Below, one piece after another: positions 42,652 to 51,423 of a stretch of DNA of 64,000 nt. Both the position numbers and the translations under genes were made by a program. This stretch comes from JBAIYU01 sp036763085 (GTDB lineage Bacteria; Bacillota; Negativicutes; DSM-1736; Dendrosporobacteraceae). The notes beneath the pieces were generated by a model. That model worked only from the letters and a program-made list of their open reading frames with translations, was not told the origin of the DNA and ran no database searches. The DNA lies in contig NZ_JBAIYU010000017.1 in assembly GCF_036763085.1 (NCBI RefSeq), positions 248,001 to 312,000 on the forward strand, given 5' to 3'. Every line of letters starts with the position of its first letter. Within the stretch, counting starts at the first letter, position 1.

Positions 42652-43698
42652 TTGAATACAATGTTATGGAATGAAACCTGTTTTCAGCTTTTAAATCAAA
42701 CTAAATTGCCAGGAAAGTTAGAATATATTAGTTGTTCAGACTATAAAGTAGTGGCAGACGCAATTAAGCGTTTAGAAGTTCGCGGTGCTCCCGCAATTGG
42801 GGCTGCCGCCGCATTTGCTTTGGTTCTAGGAGCGCGGCAAATACAGGATAAACAGGGAGATTTTCTTAGTAATTTGTTAATTATTGCACAAGAACTAAGA
42901 GAGACACGACCAACTGCTGTTAATTTGTTTTGGGCTATTGATAGAATGCTTTCAGTTGCAAGCCGTTACAAAACTGGTGATAATATTTCGCACATTATCG
43001 ATGACCTAGAAAAAGAAGCAATTGCTATTGCAAATGAAGACAAAGACGTTAATAGACGCATGTCAGAACATGGAGCCACCCTTTTTAATACACCTTGTGC
43101 AGTATTAACTCACTGTAATGCTGGTGCGTTAGCTACAGTAGCATTTGGTACGGCGTTGGGCGTTATTCGCGAAGCTTGGTCTCAGAAAAAGATAACAAGA
43201 GTATATGCTGATGAAACAAGGCCTTTATTACAAGGTGCTCGGTTAACAGCTTGGGAGCTAAAGCAAGAGGATATCCCAGTCACACTAATTACAGATAATA
43301 TGGCTGGATGGGTAATGAAACAAGGAATGGTCCAAGCTGTAATAGTCGGAGCAGACCGTATTGCTTTAAATGGGGATGTAGCTAATAAAATCGGAACTTA
43401 TAGTGTAGCAGTCCTAGCAAAAGAGCATGGTATTCCGTTTTATGTTGCTGCCCCAATATCAACGTTTGATTTCAATATAAAAAGCGGCGAAGATATTCCA
43501 ATAGAAGAGCGTGATGCCGATGAGGTAACGAGTTTGGCTGGAGTTAGAATTGCTCCTGAAGGAGTGGATGTATTTAATCCAGCATTTGATGTAACTCCAA
43601 ACGAATTAGTTTCTGCAATAATTACAGAATATGGAGTGCTCAGAGCGCCTTATTTCGATCAAATCGTAAATTTAAAAAACAGAATGAAGGGTGAGTAA
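42652..43698 (+). CDS. mtnA: Methylthioribose-1-phosphate isomerase
   Basis: It isomerises methylthioribose 1-phosphate to methylthioribulose 1-phosphate. The 348-aa protein shows the eIF2B-like fold with RGAPAIGAAAAFALVL, RPTAVNLFWAIDRM, the catalytic Cys in LTHCNAGALATVA (about 160), the catalytic Asp in VGADRIALNGDVANKIGTY, and ETRPLLQGARLTAWEL. The TTG start has GAAGGTGA upstream. It acts directly on the MtnP product. Confidence 0.95.
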   Translation: MNTMLWNETCFQLLNQTKLPGKLEYISCSDYKVVADAIKRLEVRGAPAIGAAAAFALVLGARQIQDKQGDFLSNLLIIAQELRETRPTAVNLFWAIDRMLSVASRYKTGDNISHIIDDLEKEAIAIANEDKDVNRRMSEHGATLFNTPCAVLTHCNAGALATVAFGTALGVIREAWSQKKITRVYADETRPLLQGARLTAWELKQEDIPVTLITDNMAGWVMKQGMVQAVIVGADRIALNGDVANKIGTYSVAVLAKEHGIPFYVAAPISTFDFNIKSGEDIPIEERDADEVTSLAGVRIAPEGVDVFNPAFDVTPNELVSAIITEYGVLRAPYFDQIVNLKNRMKGE

Positions 43699-43699
43699 A

Positions 43700-44941
43700 A
43701 TGGAATCTATTATTAGAGATATAACTCTTGCACAAGAAGGTTTGGCCAAAATAAATTGGGTTAAACAATTTATGCCTGTTTTAAATACACTTAACGACGA
43801 GGTTATTAGGACAAAACCTCTAGCCGGAAAGAATCTTGTTGTAACCATGCATCTTGAGGCTAAAACGGCGTATTTAGGACTTGTTCTAAAAAACGCAGGT
43901 GCAAATGTTGTTGTAACTGGAAGTAATCCTCTTTCTACACAAGATGATGTAGCTGCTGCATTAGTAGAACAGGGTGTTACCGTGTTTGCCTGGTATAATT
44001 GCACGGAAGAAGAGTATGAACATTTTTTACATAAGGCTTTAGATACTGAACCAGATATAATTATTGATGACGGTGGAGATCTAGTTTCATTACTTCACGG
44101 AGAAAGAAATGCTTTAGCCGGTAAAATATTGGGAGGGTCAGAAGAGACAACTACTGGTGTCATTAGATTACGGGCGCTTGAAGCAGAGCACAAGTTAAAG
44201 TTTCCGATGGTAGCTGTAAATGATGCCTATTGTAAATATCTATTTGATAACCGTTATGGTACTGGACAATCGACATGGGATGGAATAATGCGTACAACAA
44301 ACCTTACTGTTGTTGGTAAGACTGTGGTAATTGCAGGTTATGGCTGGTGCGGAAAAGGCGTTGCAATGCGAGCAAAGGGCTTAGGTGCAAATGTAATAGT
44401 TACCGAAATCGATCCTATTAAGGCTATTGAGGCTGTTTTCGATGGATTTAGAGTTATGCCAATGGAAGAAGCTGCAGCATTTGGGGATATTTTTGTTACT
44501 TTAACCGGTTGTAAGGATGTTATCAGAAGCGAGCATATCAAATTAATGAAGAATGGTGCAATATTAGCTAATGCTGGTCATTTCGATGTAGAGATTAATA
44601 AAAAGGATCTGGCAGAGTTATCAGTTTCGAAAAAGACAGTCCGCAAAAATATTGAAGAATTCGCCCTAGAAGATGGTAGAAAAGTATATTTATTGGCCGA
44701 AGGGCGTTTAGTAAACCTGGCAGCAGGTGACGGACATCCTACGGAAATTATGGATTTATCTTTTGCTCTTCAAGCGTTGGCTGCAATTTATATCTCTGAA
44801 CACCATAAAGATTTAACAAATAAAGTTTATCCTATAACTGAAGAAATGAATGCGCGTGTAGCGACACTCAAGCTTCAAGCTATGGGGATAAATATTGATA
44901 AGTTGACTGTCGATCAGGAACAATACTTAAACCAAGCGTAG
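43700..44941 (+). CDS. ahcY: Adenosylhomocysteinase
   Basis: It reversibly hydrolyses S-adenosylhomocysteine to homocysteine and adenosine with bound NAD. The protein is about 413 aa, the short form without the eukaryotic/proteobacterial insertion. Conserved segments are MHLEAKTAYL, GSNPLSTQDDVAAAL, DDGGDL, EETTTGVIRLRAL and NDAYCKYLFDNRYGTGQS. The Rossmann motif is VVIAGYGWCGKGVAMRAKGL (about 211-230), followed by ANAGHFDVEI and a C-terminal Tyr/Asn tail. The ATG at 43700 has GGGTGAG 5 bp upstream. It is one base after the mtnA stop. Confidence 0.95.
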   Translation: MESIIRDITLAQEGLAKINWVKQFMPVLNTLNDEVIRTKPLAGKNLVVTMHLEAKTAYLGLVLKNAGANVVVTGSNPLSTQDDVAAALVEQGVTVFAWYNCTEEEYEHFLHKALDTEPDIIIDDGGDLVSLLHGERNALAGKILGGSEETTTGVIRLRALEAEHKLKFPMVAVNDAYCKYLFDNRYGTGQSTWDGIMRTTNLTVVGKTVVIAGYGWCGKGVAMRAKGLGANVIVTEIDPIKAIEAVFDGFRVMPMEEAAAFGDIFVTLTGCKDVIRSEHIKLMKNGAILANAGHFDVEINKKDLAELSVSKKTVRKNIEEFALEDGRKVYLLAEGRLVNLAAGDGHPTEIMDLSFALQALAAIYISEHHKDLTNKVYPITEEMNARVATLKLQAMGINIDKLTVDQEQYLNQA

Positions 44942-44962
44942 CTTTCTTAGGAGTTGAATTTT

Positions 44963-45634
44963 GTGGATTACGAGGCTAATATTAAAGAAAAAATAATTAG
45001 CTGCGGCTGTGAACTACTTGATAGTGGTCTTATAGTTGGAACCTGGGGCAATCTTAGCGCTCGGGTTCCGAATACTCCTTTTATAGCAATTACACCTTCA
45101 GGTCGCAATTATAAGACCTTATCAATAAACGATATAGTTCTTGTAGACATTGACGGCAATGTTTTTAATGGAGATCTTAAACCATCCTCTGAGCTATCGT
45201 TGCATCTTGCAATATACAAGAAGAGGAAAGATGTTGCAGCAATAATACATACCCATAGTGTTTTTGCTAGTGCCTGTGCAGTATCACGTCATGCTATACC
45301 ACCAATAGTGGAAGATGTTGTACAGTGCGTTGGGGGCAGCGTCGAAGTTGCTGATTACGCTTTAAATGGTACTCCTGAATTAGCAGAGAATGCTGTAAAA
45401 GCATTGGGAATTAAAAATGCTGTGTTATTAGCAAATCACGGCCTTGTATGTTGTGCAGGGACACTTGATGAGGCTATGACAGCCTGTGCCTTGGTAGAAA
45501 AAGCGGCACAAATATTTATATATGCTAAGCAAATTGGTGATGTTAAGATTTTAAGTATTGCCGATACTAAAGTTATGCATGAGTTTTATCTAAATGAGTA
45601 CCGCAAACGTCAAGGAGGACAGGGCAATGTCTAA
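44963..45634 (+). CDS. Class II aldolase/adducin-family protein (probable methylthioribulose-phosphate aldolase)
   Basis: This 223-aa zinc aldolase belongs to the L-fuculose-phosphate aldolase (FucA) family. GTWGNLSARV binds the substrate phosphate. PSSELSLHLAIYKKR contains the catalytic acid. HTHSVFASA (HxH) plus ANHGLVC supply three zinc His. Context places it in the methylthioribose-phosphate pathway: it directly follows mtnP-mtnA-ahcY and overlaps mtaD. In the DHAP shunt a class II aldolase (Ald2) splits 5-(methylthio)ribulose 1-phosphate into DHAP and methylthioacetaldehyde; that assignment is inferred from context, since FucA and MtnB (a dehydratase of the same fold) look similar. The start is GTG with GGAG 9 bp upstream. 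Confidence 0.85.
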   Translation: MDYEANIKEKIISCGCELLDSGLIVGTWGNLSARVPNTPFIAITPSGRNYKTLSINDIVLVDIDGNVFNGDLKPSSELSLHLAIYKKRKDVAAIIHTHSVFASACAVSRHAIPPIVEDVVQCVGGSVEVADYALNGTPELAENAVKALGIKNAVLLANHGLVCCAGTLDEAMTACALVEKAAQIFIYAKQIGDVKILSIADTKVMHEFYLNEYRKRQGGQGNV

Positions 45635-46907
45635 AATATTATTGAAAAATACCGAGTATTTGACAAGTGATGGCATGATTAGTGTTTCAGATATTGCCAT
45701 TGAAGGCTCTCAGATTATTCAGATAGGAAATATTTCGGTCGAATGGAAAGCAGATAAAATTATTGATTGCACTAACAAGCTGGCAGTACCAGGATTCGTT
45801 AATACACATAACCATGCAGCAATGACATTGTTTCGCAGCTACGCTGACGACATGCTGCTTATGGATTGGCTGCAAAATAAAATATGGCCAGCTGAGGCCG
45901 GCTTAACTGGTGAAGATGTTTATTGGGGGACGCAATTAGCAATAGCAGAAATGATAAAATCCGGCACAACTACTTTTTCTGATATGTATTTTTTTATGCC
46001 TGACGTTGCAAAAGCGGTATCAGAAAGCGGTATTAGAGCAGTACTAGCTCGAGGAATGGCGGGAGTAGCTCCGACTGCAGAACAAGCATTGTGCGAAAGC
46101 GAAGAGCTCTTCCATCAATTTAATAACTCCGCGGAAGGACGTATTACCGTTATGCTTGGTCCGCATGCACCATATACATGTCCTCCTGAGTATCTAAAAA
46201 AGGTTGTTGCTTTGTCGCGTAAGTTGGGTGCTGAAATACATATTCATTTGTCTGAAACATTAGGTGAAGTTGAAGAGTGCAAACAAAAGTATGGTAAGTC
46301 CCCAATTGCCTTAATGGATGAAGTAGGAATACTTGATTGTGGTGTGCTTGCTGCTCATTGTGTTCACTTATCACCTGAAGATATAGAAATTATGAGGGAT
46401 AAAAAGGTTAGAGTTGCCCATAATCCTGGCAGCAACATGAAACTTGCAAGTGGCATAGCACCAGTACAAGAGATGTTAAAGGCTGGAATTTGTGTAGGAT
46501 TAGGCACAGATGGTGCTGCTAGCAATAATAATATGGACATGTTAGAAGAACTGCGTTTAGCAGCCTTATTACATAAGGTTAGGAATAATGATCCATTAGC
46601 TGTTCCTGCTAAAACCGCAATCTCTATGGCTACCGAATATGGAGCCAAGGCCTTAGGCTTATCAGGAATTACTGGAAAAATTAAAGAAGGATTCAAAGCC
46701 GATATTACTTTGTTCGATACAAGTGGACTTCATTGGCAACCTAAACATGATCTGCTATCATTATTAACATATTCAGCTGCTTCAAGTGATGTTGATACTG
46801 TTATTATCAATGGCAGCGTAGTTCTTGAAAATAAGCAGTTAACAACAATTGATACTGAGCGTTTAGTATATGAGGTTAATGTACGCGGAATGAGACTAAC
46901 CCGATGA
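45627..46907 (+). CDS. mtaD: 5-methylthioadenosine/S-adenosylhomocysteine deaminase
   Basis: This amidohydrolase deaminates MTA and SAH (in some bacteria also 5'-deoxyadenosine) to the inosyl forms. The 426-aa protein has the metal motif VNTHNHAAMTLFR (HxH), then GPHAPYTCPPEYL, EIHIHLSET, AAHCVHLSPEDIEIM and GLGTDGAASNNNMDMLEE, all typical of the MtaD/SsnA group. The start at 45627 has AAGGAGGACAGGG and overlaps the aldolase stop by 8 bp. Confidence 0.92.
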   Translation: MSKILLKNTEYLTSDGMISVSDIAIEGSQIIQIGNISVEWKADKIIDCTNKLAVPGFVNTHNHAAMTLFRSYADDMLLMDWLQNKIWPAEAGLTGEDVYWGTQLAIAEMIKSGTTTFSDMYFFMPDVAKAVSESGIRAVLARGMAGVAPTAEQALCESEELFHQFNNSAEGRITVMLGPHAPYTCPPEYLKKVVALSRKLGAEIHIHLSETLGEVEECKQKYGKSPIALMDEVGILDCGVLAAHCVHLSPEDIEIMRDKKVRVAHNPGSNMKLASGIAPVQEMLKAGICVGLGTDGAASNNNMDMLEELRLAALLHKVRNNDPLAVPAKTAISMATEYGAKALGLSGITGKIKEGFKADITLFDTSGLHWQPKHDLLSLLTYSAASSDVDTVIINGSVVLENKQLTTIDTERLVYEVNVRGMRLTR

Positions 46908-46991
46908 TTTAAGGCTTAATTACATTAGCGCGAAAGGAAACGCGGCATACATCTCGAATACATAATTTATAGGTATAGTAGGAGGGATGGT

Positions 46992-48155
46992 ATGGTTGAA
47001 CAGGCCTTACGAATGAAGGGGCTAACATCAGCTATTTTTTCTCAGGTTGATGAGATGCGTAAAGCTGAACTAGCTAAGGGTAAAGATGTAATTACGCTTA
47101 GTATTGGAAGCCCTGATATGGCACCTGCCCAACATATCGTGAAAGCACTAGTAGAAGCGGCTAACGATATCGGTAAATACGGGTATACGTTATCCAAAGG
47201 CGTTCCTGATTTTTTGACTGCAGTTGCAAACTGGTATGGGCAAAAATTTGGTGTTAAGTTAGACCCCGAAAAAGAGGTGCACTCATTAATTGGTTCACAG
47301 GAAGGATTAGCTCATATTAGTCTATGCTTGACAAATCCGGGTGACATTGTTTTGATACCTGACCCTGGCTATCCTATTTATAGTGCTGGACCGTTAATGG
47401 CTGGCGCAGAATTGTATTATATGCCGCTCAAACGTGAAAACGATTTTCTGCCTGATTTGGAAGCAATTCCTGAATCAGTTCTAAAAAAAGCTAAAATTAT
47501 GATCTTGAACTACCCTAATAACCCCTTAGCGGCTGTTGCATCCAAAGATTTTTTTACGAAAGTTATAGAATACGCCCAAAAGTATTCGTTTATTGTGTGT
47601 CACGATTTTGCTTATAGTGATTTAGTGTTTGATGGATATCGACCAGAGAGCTTTTTGTCGATACCTGGTGCAAAAGATGTTGGTATTGAGTTCAACTCAT
47701 TATCAAAAACATACAATATGGCTGGATGCCGTGTAGGATATATAGTAGGTAATGCTAAAGTTATCGAACTATTAGGACGTCTTAAGTCTAATTTTGACTA
47801 TGGTATTTTTTATCCGCTACAGAAAGCTGCAATTGCTGCACTCACTGGTCCTCAGCAATGTGTTATAGATACCTCGATGAAGTATCAGATTAGACGTGAT
47901 ATAATAGTAGAAGGTCTTAATGATATTGGCTGGAATATAGACAGGCCAAAGGCAAGCATGTATATATGGGCACCTGTGCCTACTGATCAATCATCAGTTA
48001 AATTTGCGGCTGATTTGCTGTATAATACGGGAGTTGCATCAATTCCTGGTGTAGCATTTGGTACATTTGGTGAGGGATACATTAGATTTGCTCTTGTACA
48101 ACCAGAGAATAGACTGAATGAGGCAGTGAGAAGAATAAAGCAATGGATTGGATAA
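46992..48155 (+). CDS. Class I/II PLP-dependent aminotransferase (DapL-like)
   Basis: This fold-type I aminotransferase is 387 aa long. The PLP lysine lies in NSLSKTYNMAGCRVGY (Lys about 237). Substrate and cofactor segments are SIGSPDMAPAQHI, YGYTLSKGVPDFLTAV, NYPNNPLAAVA, CHDFAYSDLVFDGYRP and a C-terminal Arg in GEGYIRFALV. The overall pattern resembles LL-diaminopimelate aminotransferase-like enzymes, but the substrate cannot be fixed. It lies 84 bp after mtaD with AGGAGGG. A role in methionine salvage (transamination) is conceivable but not shown. Confidence 0.85.
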   Translation: MVEQALRMKGLTSAIFSQVDEMRKAELAKGKDVITLSIGSPDMAPAQHIVKALVEAANDIGKYGYTLSKGVPDFLTAVANWYGQKFGVKLDPEKEVHSLIGSQEGLAHISLCLTNPGDIVLIPDPGYPIYSAGPLMAGAELYYMPLKRENDFLPDLEAIPESVLKKAKIMILNYPNNPLAAVASKDFFTKVIEYAQKYSFIVCHDFAYSDLVFDGYRPESFLSIPGAKDVGIEFNSLSKTYNMAGCRVGYIVGNAKVIELLGRLKSNFDYGIFYPLQKAAIAALTGPQQCVIDTSMKYQIRRDIIVEGLNDIGWNIDRPKASMYIWAPVPTDQSSVKFAADLLYNTGVASIPGVAFGTFGEGYIRFALVQPENRLNEAVRRIKQWIG

Positions 48156-48177
48156 TTGATTGAAGGAGGATAAAACC

Positions 48178-48525
48178 ATGCGGGCCTTAAACTTTTATTC
48201 GTCTAACTATCATAATCAATTAGTTTGCAGGCGTAAGACTTGTACGATTCGACGAGGAGATAAAAGCACTAAATACCAAGATGGAGATATAGTCTGGGTT
48301 ACTGTAGGCAAGCGATTTGCGCCAAAGAAAAAAATATATACTGCCGTAATAGATCGAGTTCTTGTTAAGCCTATTTCTGAACTAACCATTCAGGATTTGC
48401 AAGGTGAAAACCCTGATATTACTAGTATCGATGATATTATTGAATTTTTGGAGTCTATTTACGATAGAACGCTTGCACCAAGTGATATCGTAACCGTTGT
48501 TTATTTTTCAGAAATCATCGAATAA
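48178..48525 (+). CDS. ASCH-domain (PUA-like) protein
   Basis: This 115-aa protein has the ASCH pattern: ALNFYSSNYHNQLVCRRKTC, then TIRRGDKSTKYQDGDIVWVT and YTAVIDRVLVKPISELT. ASCH domains share the PUA fold and are thought to bind RNA or modified nucleotides. The target is unknown. The ATG at 48178 has AAGGAGG 8 bp upstream; it is linked to the aminotransferase gene by a 22-bp gap. Confidence 0.75.
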   Translation: MRALNFYSSNYHNQLVCRRKTCTIRRGDKSTKYQDGDIVWVTVGKRFAPKKKIYTAVIDRVLVKPISELTIQDLQGENPDITSIDDIIEFLESIYDRTLAPSDIVTVVYFSEIIE

Positions 48526-48591
48526 CTAGTCAAAATATAGACACCTGGAGTTTAACCAGGGAATTTTAATTACTAGAGGAGTGTTTTTTTT

Positions 48592-49170
48592 ATGTCAGCA
48601 AAACAAATTACTGCCGGTGTGTCGGCCCGCCACGTACACATATCACGTGAGCACCTTGATATTCTTTTTGGTGAAGGATATGAGCTTACTGTAATGAAGG
48701 ATCTTTCTCAGCCAGGGCAGTTTGCTTCCAATGAGAAAGTTGATATTGTTTCTGAAAAAGGTACCTTTAAAGGTGTTAGAATTCTAGGACCTGAACGTAA
48801 ACAAACCCAAGTTGAAGTTTCGCTTTCTGATGCAATGAAGCTTGGTTTAAAAGCTCCTGTTCGTGATTCTGGAGATGTTCAAAATTCACCTGGTGTAACT
48901 ATAGTCGGACCTAAAGGTTCTGTTCAGCTAAATCAAGGTGTAATTGTCGCAATGAGACACATTCATATGACTCCTACAGATGCTGCGGAATTTGGTGTTA
49001 GCGACAAGGAAATCGTTCAAGTACGATGTGGCGGCGAACGTGGATTATTATTTGACAATGTATTGATACGAGTAAATGACGCATTTGCACTTGAAATGCA
49101 TCTTGATACTGATGAAGCCAACGCTGCGATGTGTAAAACTGGCGACACAATGGAATTAATTAAAAAATAG
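48592..49170 (+). CDS. pduL: Phosphate propanoyltransferase (PduL-type phosphotransacylase)
   Basis: This zinc-dependent acyltransferase exchanges CoA and phosphate on acetyl or propionyl groups. The 192-aa protein has two PduL half-domains with the metal histidines in ARHVHISREHLDILFG and AMRHIHMTPTDAAEFG, plus LSQPGQFASNEKVDI and GPERKQTQVEVSLSDA. It has no N-terminal encapsulation peptide, and no microcompartment shell gene is nearby, so it is probably a cytosolic Pta substitute. It is followed by a perfect terminator. Confidence 0.93.
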   Translation: MSAKQITAGVSARHVHISREHLDILFGEGYELTVMKDLSQPGQFASNEKVDIVSEKGTFKGVRILGPERKQTQVEVSLSDAMKLGLKAPVRDSGDVQNSPGVTIVGPKGSVQLNQGVIVAMRHIHMTPTDAAEFGVSDKEIVQVRCGGERGLLFDNVLIRVNDAFALEMHLDTDEANAAMCKTGDTMELIKK

Positions 49171-49216
49171 CAATAAAAAATCTTGCAGTTCATTATCTGC
49201 AAGATTTTTTATTGCT
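49169..49216 (+). terminator. Perfect 20-bp terminator after pduL
   Basis: The arms at 49169-49188 and 49197-49216 are exact inverted copies around an 8-nt loop; the right arm contains six T. The core is ATCTTGCAG/CTGCAAGAT. Confidence 0.9.
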
Positions 49217-49240
49217 ATTTTTGTTAAAAAGTCGTAATGG

Positions 49241-49263
49241 TCATTTGATAAATTATCAAATGA
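49241..49263 (+). promoter_or_regulatory. 23-bp palindrome upstream of the kor operon
   Basis: TCATTTGATAA-A-TTATCAAATGA has perfect 11-bp arms. It lies about 120 bp before the ferredoxin gene and has no proper T-run, so an operator for a dimeric regulator is more likely than a terminator. It contains TTGAT-N5-ATCAA, one base wider than a classical FNR box. Confidence 0.45.
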
Positions 49264-49384
49264 CTTTCATTATGAATACAGTATGTTTTTGCTAAAAATC
49301 TGCGAAGGTTATCTTGAGTCCGCATACAATTAAGTATAGCTAAATAATTATACTATTGTGCTTAAGGAATGGGAGGGGAAACTA

Positions 49385-49588
49385 ATGCCTAAACCCTTGT
49401 TTAATTCGGAAAGATGCAAAGGATGTGCGTTATGTACAGTTGCTTGTCCAAAAAAGATATTAGAAATATCAAATCAATTTAATAGTAAAGGCTACTATCC
49501 AGCTAATTGTGTAGATGTGTCGAAATGTATTGGGTGTTGCTTGTGTGCTAAAGCATGTCCTGATATTGCGATCGAAATCTATAAATAA
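49385..49588 (+). CDS. korD: 2-oxoacid:ferredoxin oxidoreductase, delta (ferredoxin) subunit
   Basis: This is a 67-aa 2x[4Fe-4S] ferredoxin-like subunit. The two cluster motifs are CKGCALCTVACPKK and CIGCCLCAKACPD. It carries electrons from the catalytic subunits encoded next. The start at 49385 has GGGAGGGG. It is the first gene of a D-A-B-C operon that decarboxylates a 2-oxoacid (2-oxoglutarate or a branched-chain keto acid) with CoA and ferredoxin. Confidence 0.9.
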   Translation: MPKPLFNSERCKGCALCTVACPKKILEISNQFNSKGYYPANCVDVSKCIGCCLCAKACPDIAIEIYK

Positions 49589-49601
49589 GGAAGTGAAGAT
49601 A

Positions 49602-50669
49602 GTGTCGGAAAAAGTTCTAATGAAAGGCAATGAGGCTATAGGTGAAGCCGCAATTGCTGCAGGTTGTAGATATTATTTTGGCTATCCAATAACACCTCAG
49701 ACCGAATTAGCTGAATATATGGCAAAACGTATGGCTGAGGTAAACGGTGTATTTTTGCAAGCAGAGAGTGAAGTAGCTGCGATTAACATGGTTTACGGTG
49801 CGGCTGGTGCAGGCGCAAGAACTATGACTTCATCCTCAAGTCCTGGTATTAGTCTAAAACAAGAGGGAATATCTTACATAGCTGGCGCAGAATTACCTTG
49901 CGTAATTGTCAATATATCTCGCGGCGGTCCAGGACTTGGTAGTATACAGCCTTCACAAGCTGATTACTTTCAAGCAACAAAAGGCGGAGGACATGGAGAT
50001 TACCGAAATATAGTAATTGCTCCAAATTCGGTACAAGAATTAGTAAACCACACCATAAAAGCATTTGATCTTGCCGACAAATATAGAAATCCTGTCATGG
50101 TATTAGGTGATGGAGCACTTGGGCAAATGATGGAACCTGTGCTACTTCCTGAAAGAATATTAGCTAGCACCCCAAAACCATGGGCAGCTACTGGATTAAG
50201 AGGGCGCAGTAAGCCAAATATAATAAATTCCTTATATTTGATACCCAACCAGTTAGAAGAGCATAACTTAAGATTACAAAAAAAATACTATGATATTAGC
50301 AAAGCAGAAGTAATGTATGAGGAATATAATACCGATGAAGCAGAGCTTATAATTGTTGCTTATGGTATAACTTCGAGGATAGCTCGATCTGCGATTGATA
50401 AGGCAAGAAAAGATGGTTACAAAGTGGGATTACTTAGGCCGATAACATTATGGCCATTTCCAGTGGATATATTCACAAAACTTGCGAATACTGCGAAAGC
50501 GTTTTTAACTTTAGAGTTAAGTGCTGGACAAATGGTAGAAGATGTTAGGCTGTCTGTTAATGGATGCAAGCCTGTGTATTTTTATGGAAGAATGGGTGGT
50601 ATGATTCCAAGCACCAAAGAAATCTATGGACAGATTGTAAAATATTATAGTAATGGAGGGGAACAATAA
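49602..50669 (+). CDS. korA: 2-oxoacid:ferredoxin oxidoreductase, alpha subunit (KorA/VorB)
   Basis: This 355-aa subunit combines the pyrimidine-binding half (GNEAIGEAAIAAGCRYYFGYPITPQTE split over the first 35 residues) and the transketolase C-terminal-like domain (about 245-350, ELIIVAYGITSRIARSAI). QAESEVAAINMVYGAAGAGA and TSSSSPGISLKQEGISYIAG are characteristic. The start is GTG with AAGGAAGTG. Sequence does not decide between Kor and Vor specificity. Confidence 0.9.
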   Translation: MSEKVLMKGNEAIGEAAIAAGCRYYFGYPITPQTELAEYMAKRMAEVNGVFLQAESEVAAINMVYGAAGAGARTMTSSSSPGISLKQEGISYIAGAELPCVIVNISRGGPGLGSIQPSQADYFQATKGGGHGDYRNIVIAPNSVQELVNHTIKAFDLADKYRNPVMVLGDGALGQMMEPVLLPERILASTPKPWAATGLRGRSKPNIINSLYLIPNQLEEHNLRLQKKYYDISKAEVMYEEYNTDEAELIIVAYGITSRIARSAIDKARKDGYKVGLLRPITLWPFPVDIFTKLANTAKAFLTLELSAGQMVEDVRLSVNGCKPVYFYGRMGGMIPSTKEIYGQIVKYYSNGGEQ

Positions 50670-50670
50670 C

Positions 50671-51423
50671 GTGGTTGAAAAAATTTTTACTAGACCCAAA
50701 TCATTAACAGATGTTCCTACACATTACTGCCCAGGTTGCCATCATGGATTAGTTCATCGTCTCATTGCAGAGATAATAGACGAAACTCACCTGCAAGCTA
50801 CGACAATTGGTATTGCCCCAGTCGGCTGTTCCGTATTGGCTTATGATTATTTTAATTTCGATATGGTTGGAGCTGCACATGGAAGGGCGCCTGCGGTAGC
50901 AACAGGAGTAAAGCGTGTTCACCCTGAAAACCTAGTTTTTACTTATCAGGGAGATGGTGACATCGCTGCTATCGGTTGTGCCGAAATTGTCCACGCAGCA
51001 GTGCGTGGCGAAAAGATAAGTACTATATTTATTAATAATGCGATTTATGGAATGACCGGGGGGCAGATGGCACCAACAACGTTAATTTCGCAGGTTACTA
51101 ATACTACACCTTATGGGCGCTGTGCGGAAGGAACTGGCAAACCGCTTCGGTTATCTGAAATGATAGCTACTATAGATGGAGCAGTTTACGTTGCACGAGT
51201 TGCAGTTCATGACTCAATTCATATGACAAAGGCTAAGCAATGTATTAAAAAGGCTTTTGATATTCAGATGAAAGGATTGGGTTTTGCAATGGTAGAAGTT
51301 TTATCCACTTGCCCGACAAATTGGGGAATGAGTCCATTGAAAGCTGTAGATTGGATGAAGGAAAACATGTTCCCGCAATTTCCCTTAGGAGTACTTAAGG
51401 CTTCAGAGGAGGTGCTGAAGTGA
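50671..51423 (+). CDS. korB: 2-oxoacid:ferredoxin oxidoreductase, beta (thiamine diphosphate) subunit
   Basis: This 250-aa ThDP-binding subunit shows HYCPGCHHGLVHRLIAE (cluster/ThDP region Cys pair), GIAPVGCSV, GAAHGRAPAVATGVKR and the ThDP-Mg motif YQGDGDIAAIGCAE followed by INNAIYGMTGGQMAPT. The start is GTG with GGAGGGG 9 bp upstream; it directly follows the alpha subunit and overlaps the gamma subunit by 4 bp. Confidence 0.92.
   Translation: MVEKIFTRPKSLTDVPTHYCPGCHHGLVHRLIAEIIDETHLQATTIGIAPVGCSVLAYDYFNFDMVGAAHGRAPAVATGVKRVHPENLVFTYQGDGDIAAIGCAEIVHAAVRGEKISTIFINNAIYGMTGGQMAPTTLISQVTNTTPYGRCAEGTGKPLRLSEMIATIDGAVYVARVAVHDSIHMTKAKQCIKKAFDIQMKGLGFAMVEVLSTCPTNWGMSPLKAVDWMKENMFPQFPLGVLKASEEVLK

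Noticed and set aside
48592..49170. Bacterial microcompartment locus around pduL
   Set aside because: No shell proteins or encapsulation peptide are present; pduL stands alone.
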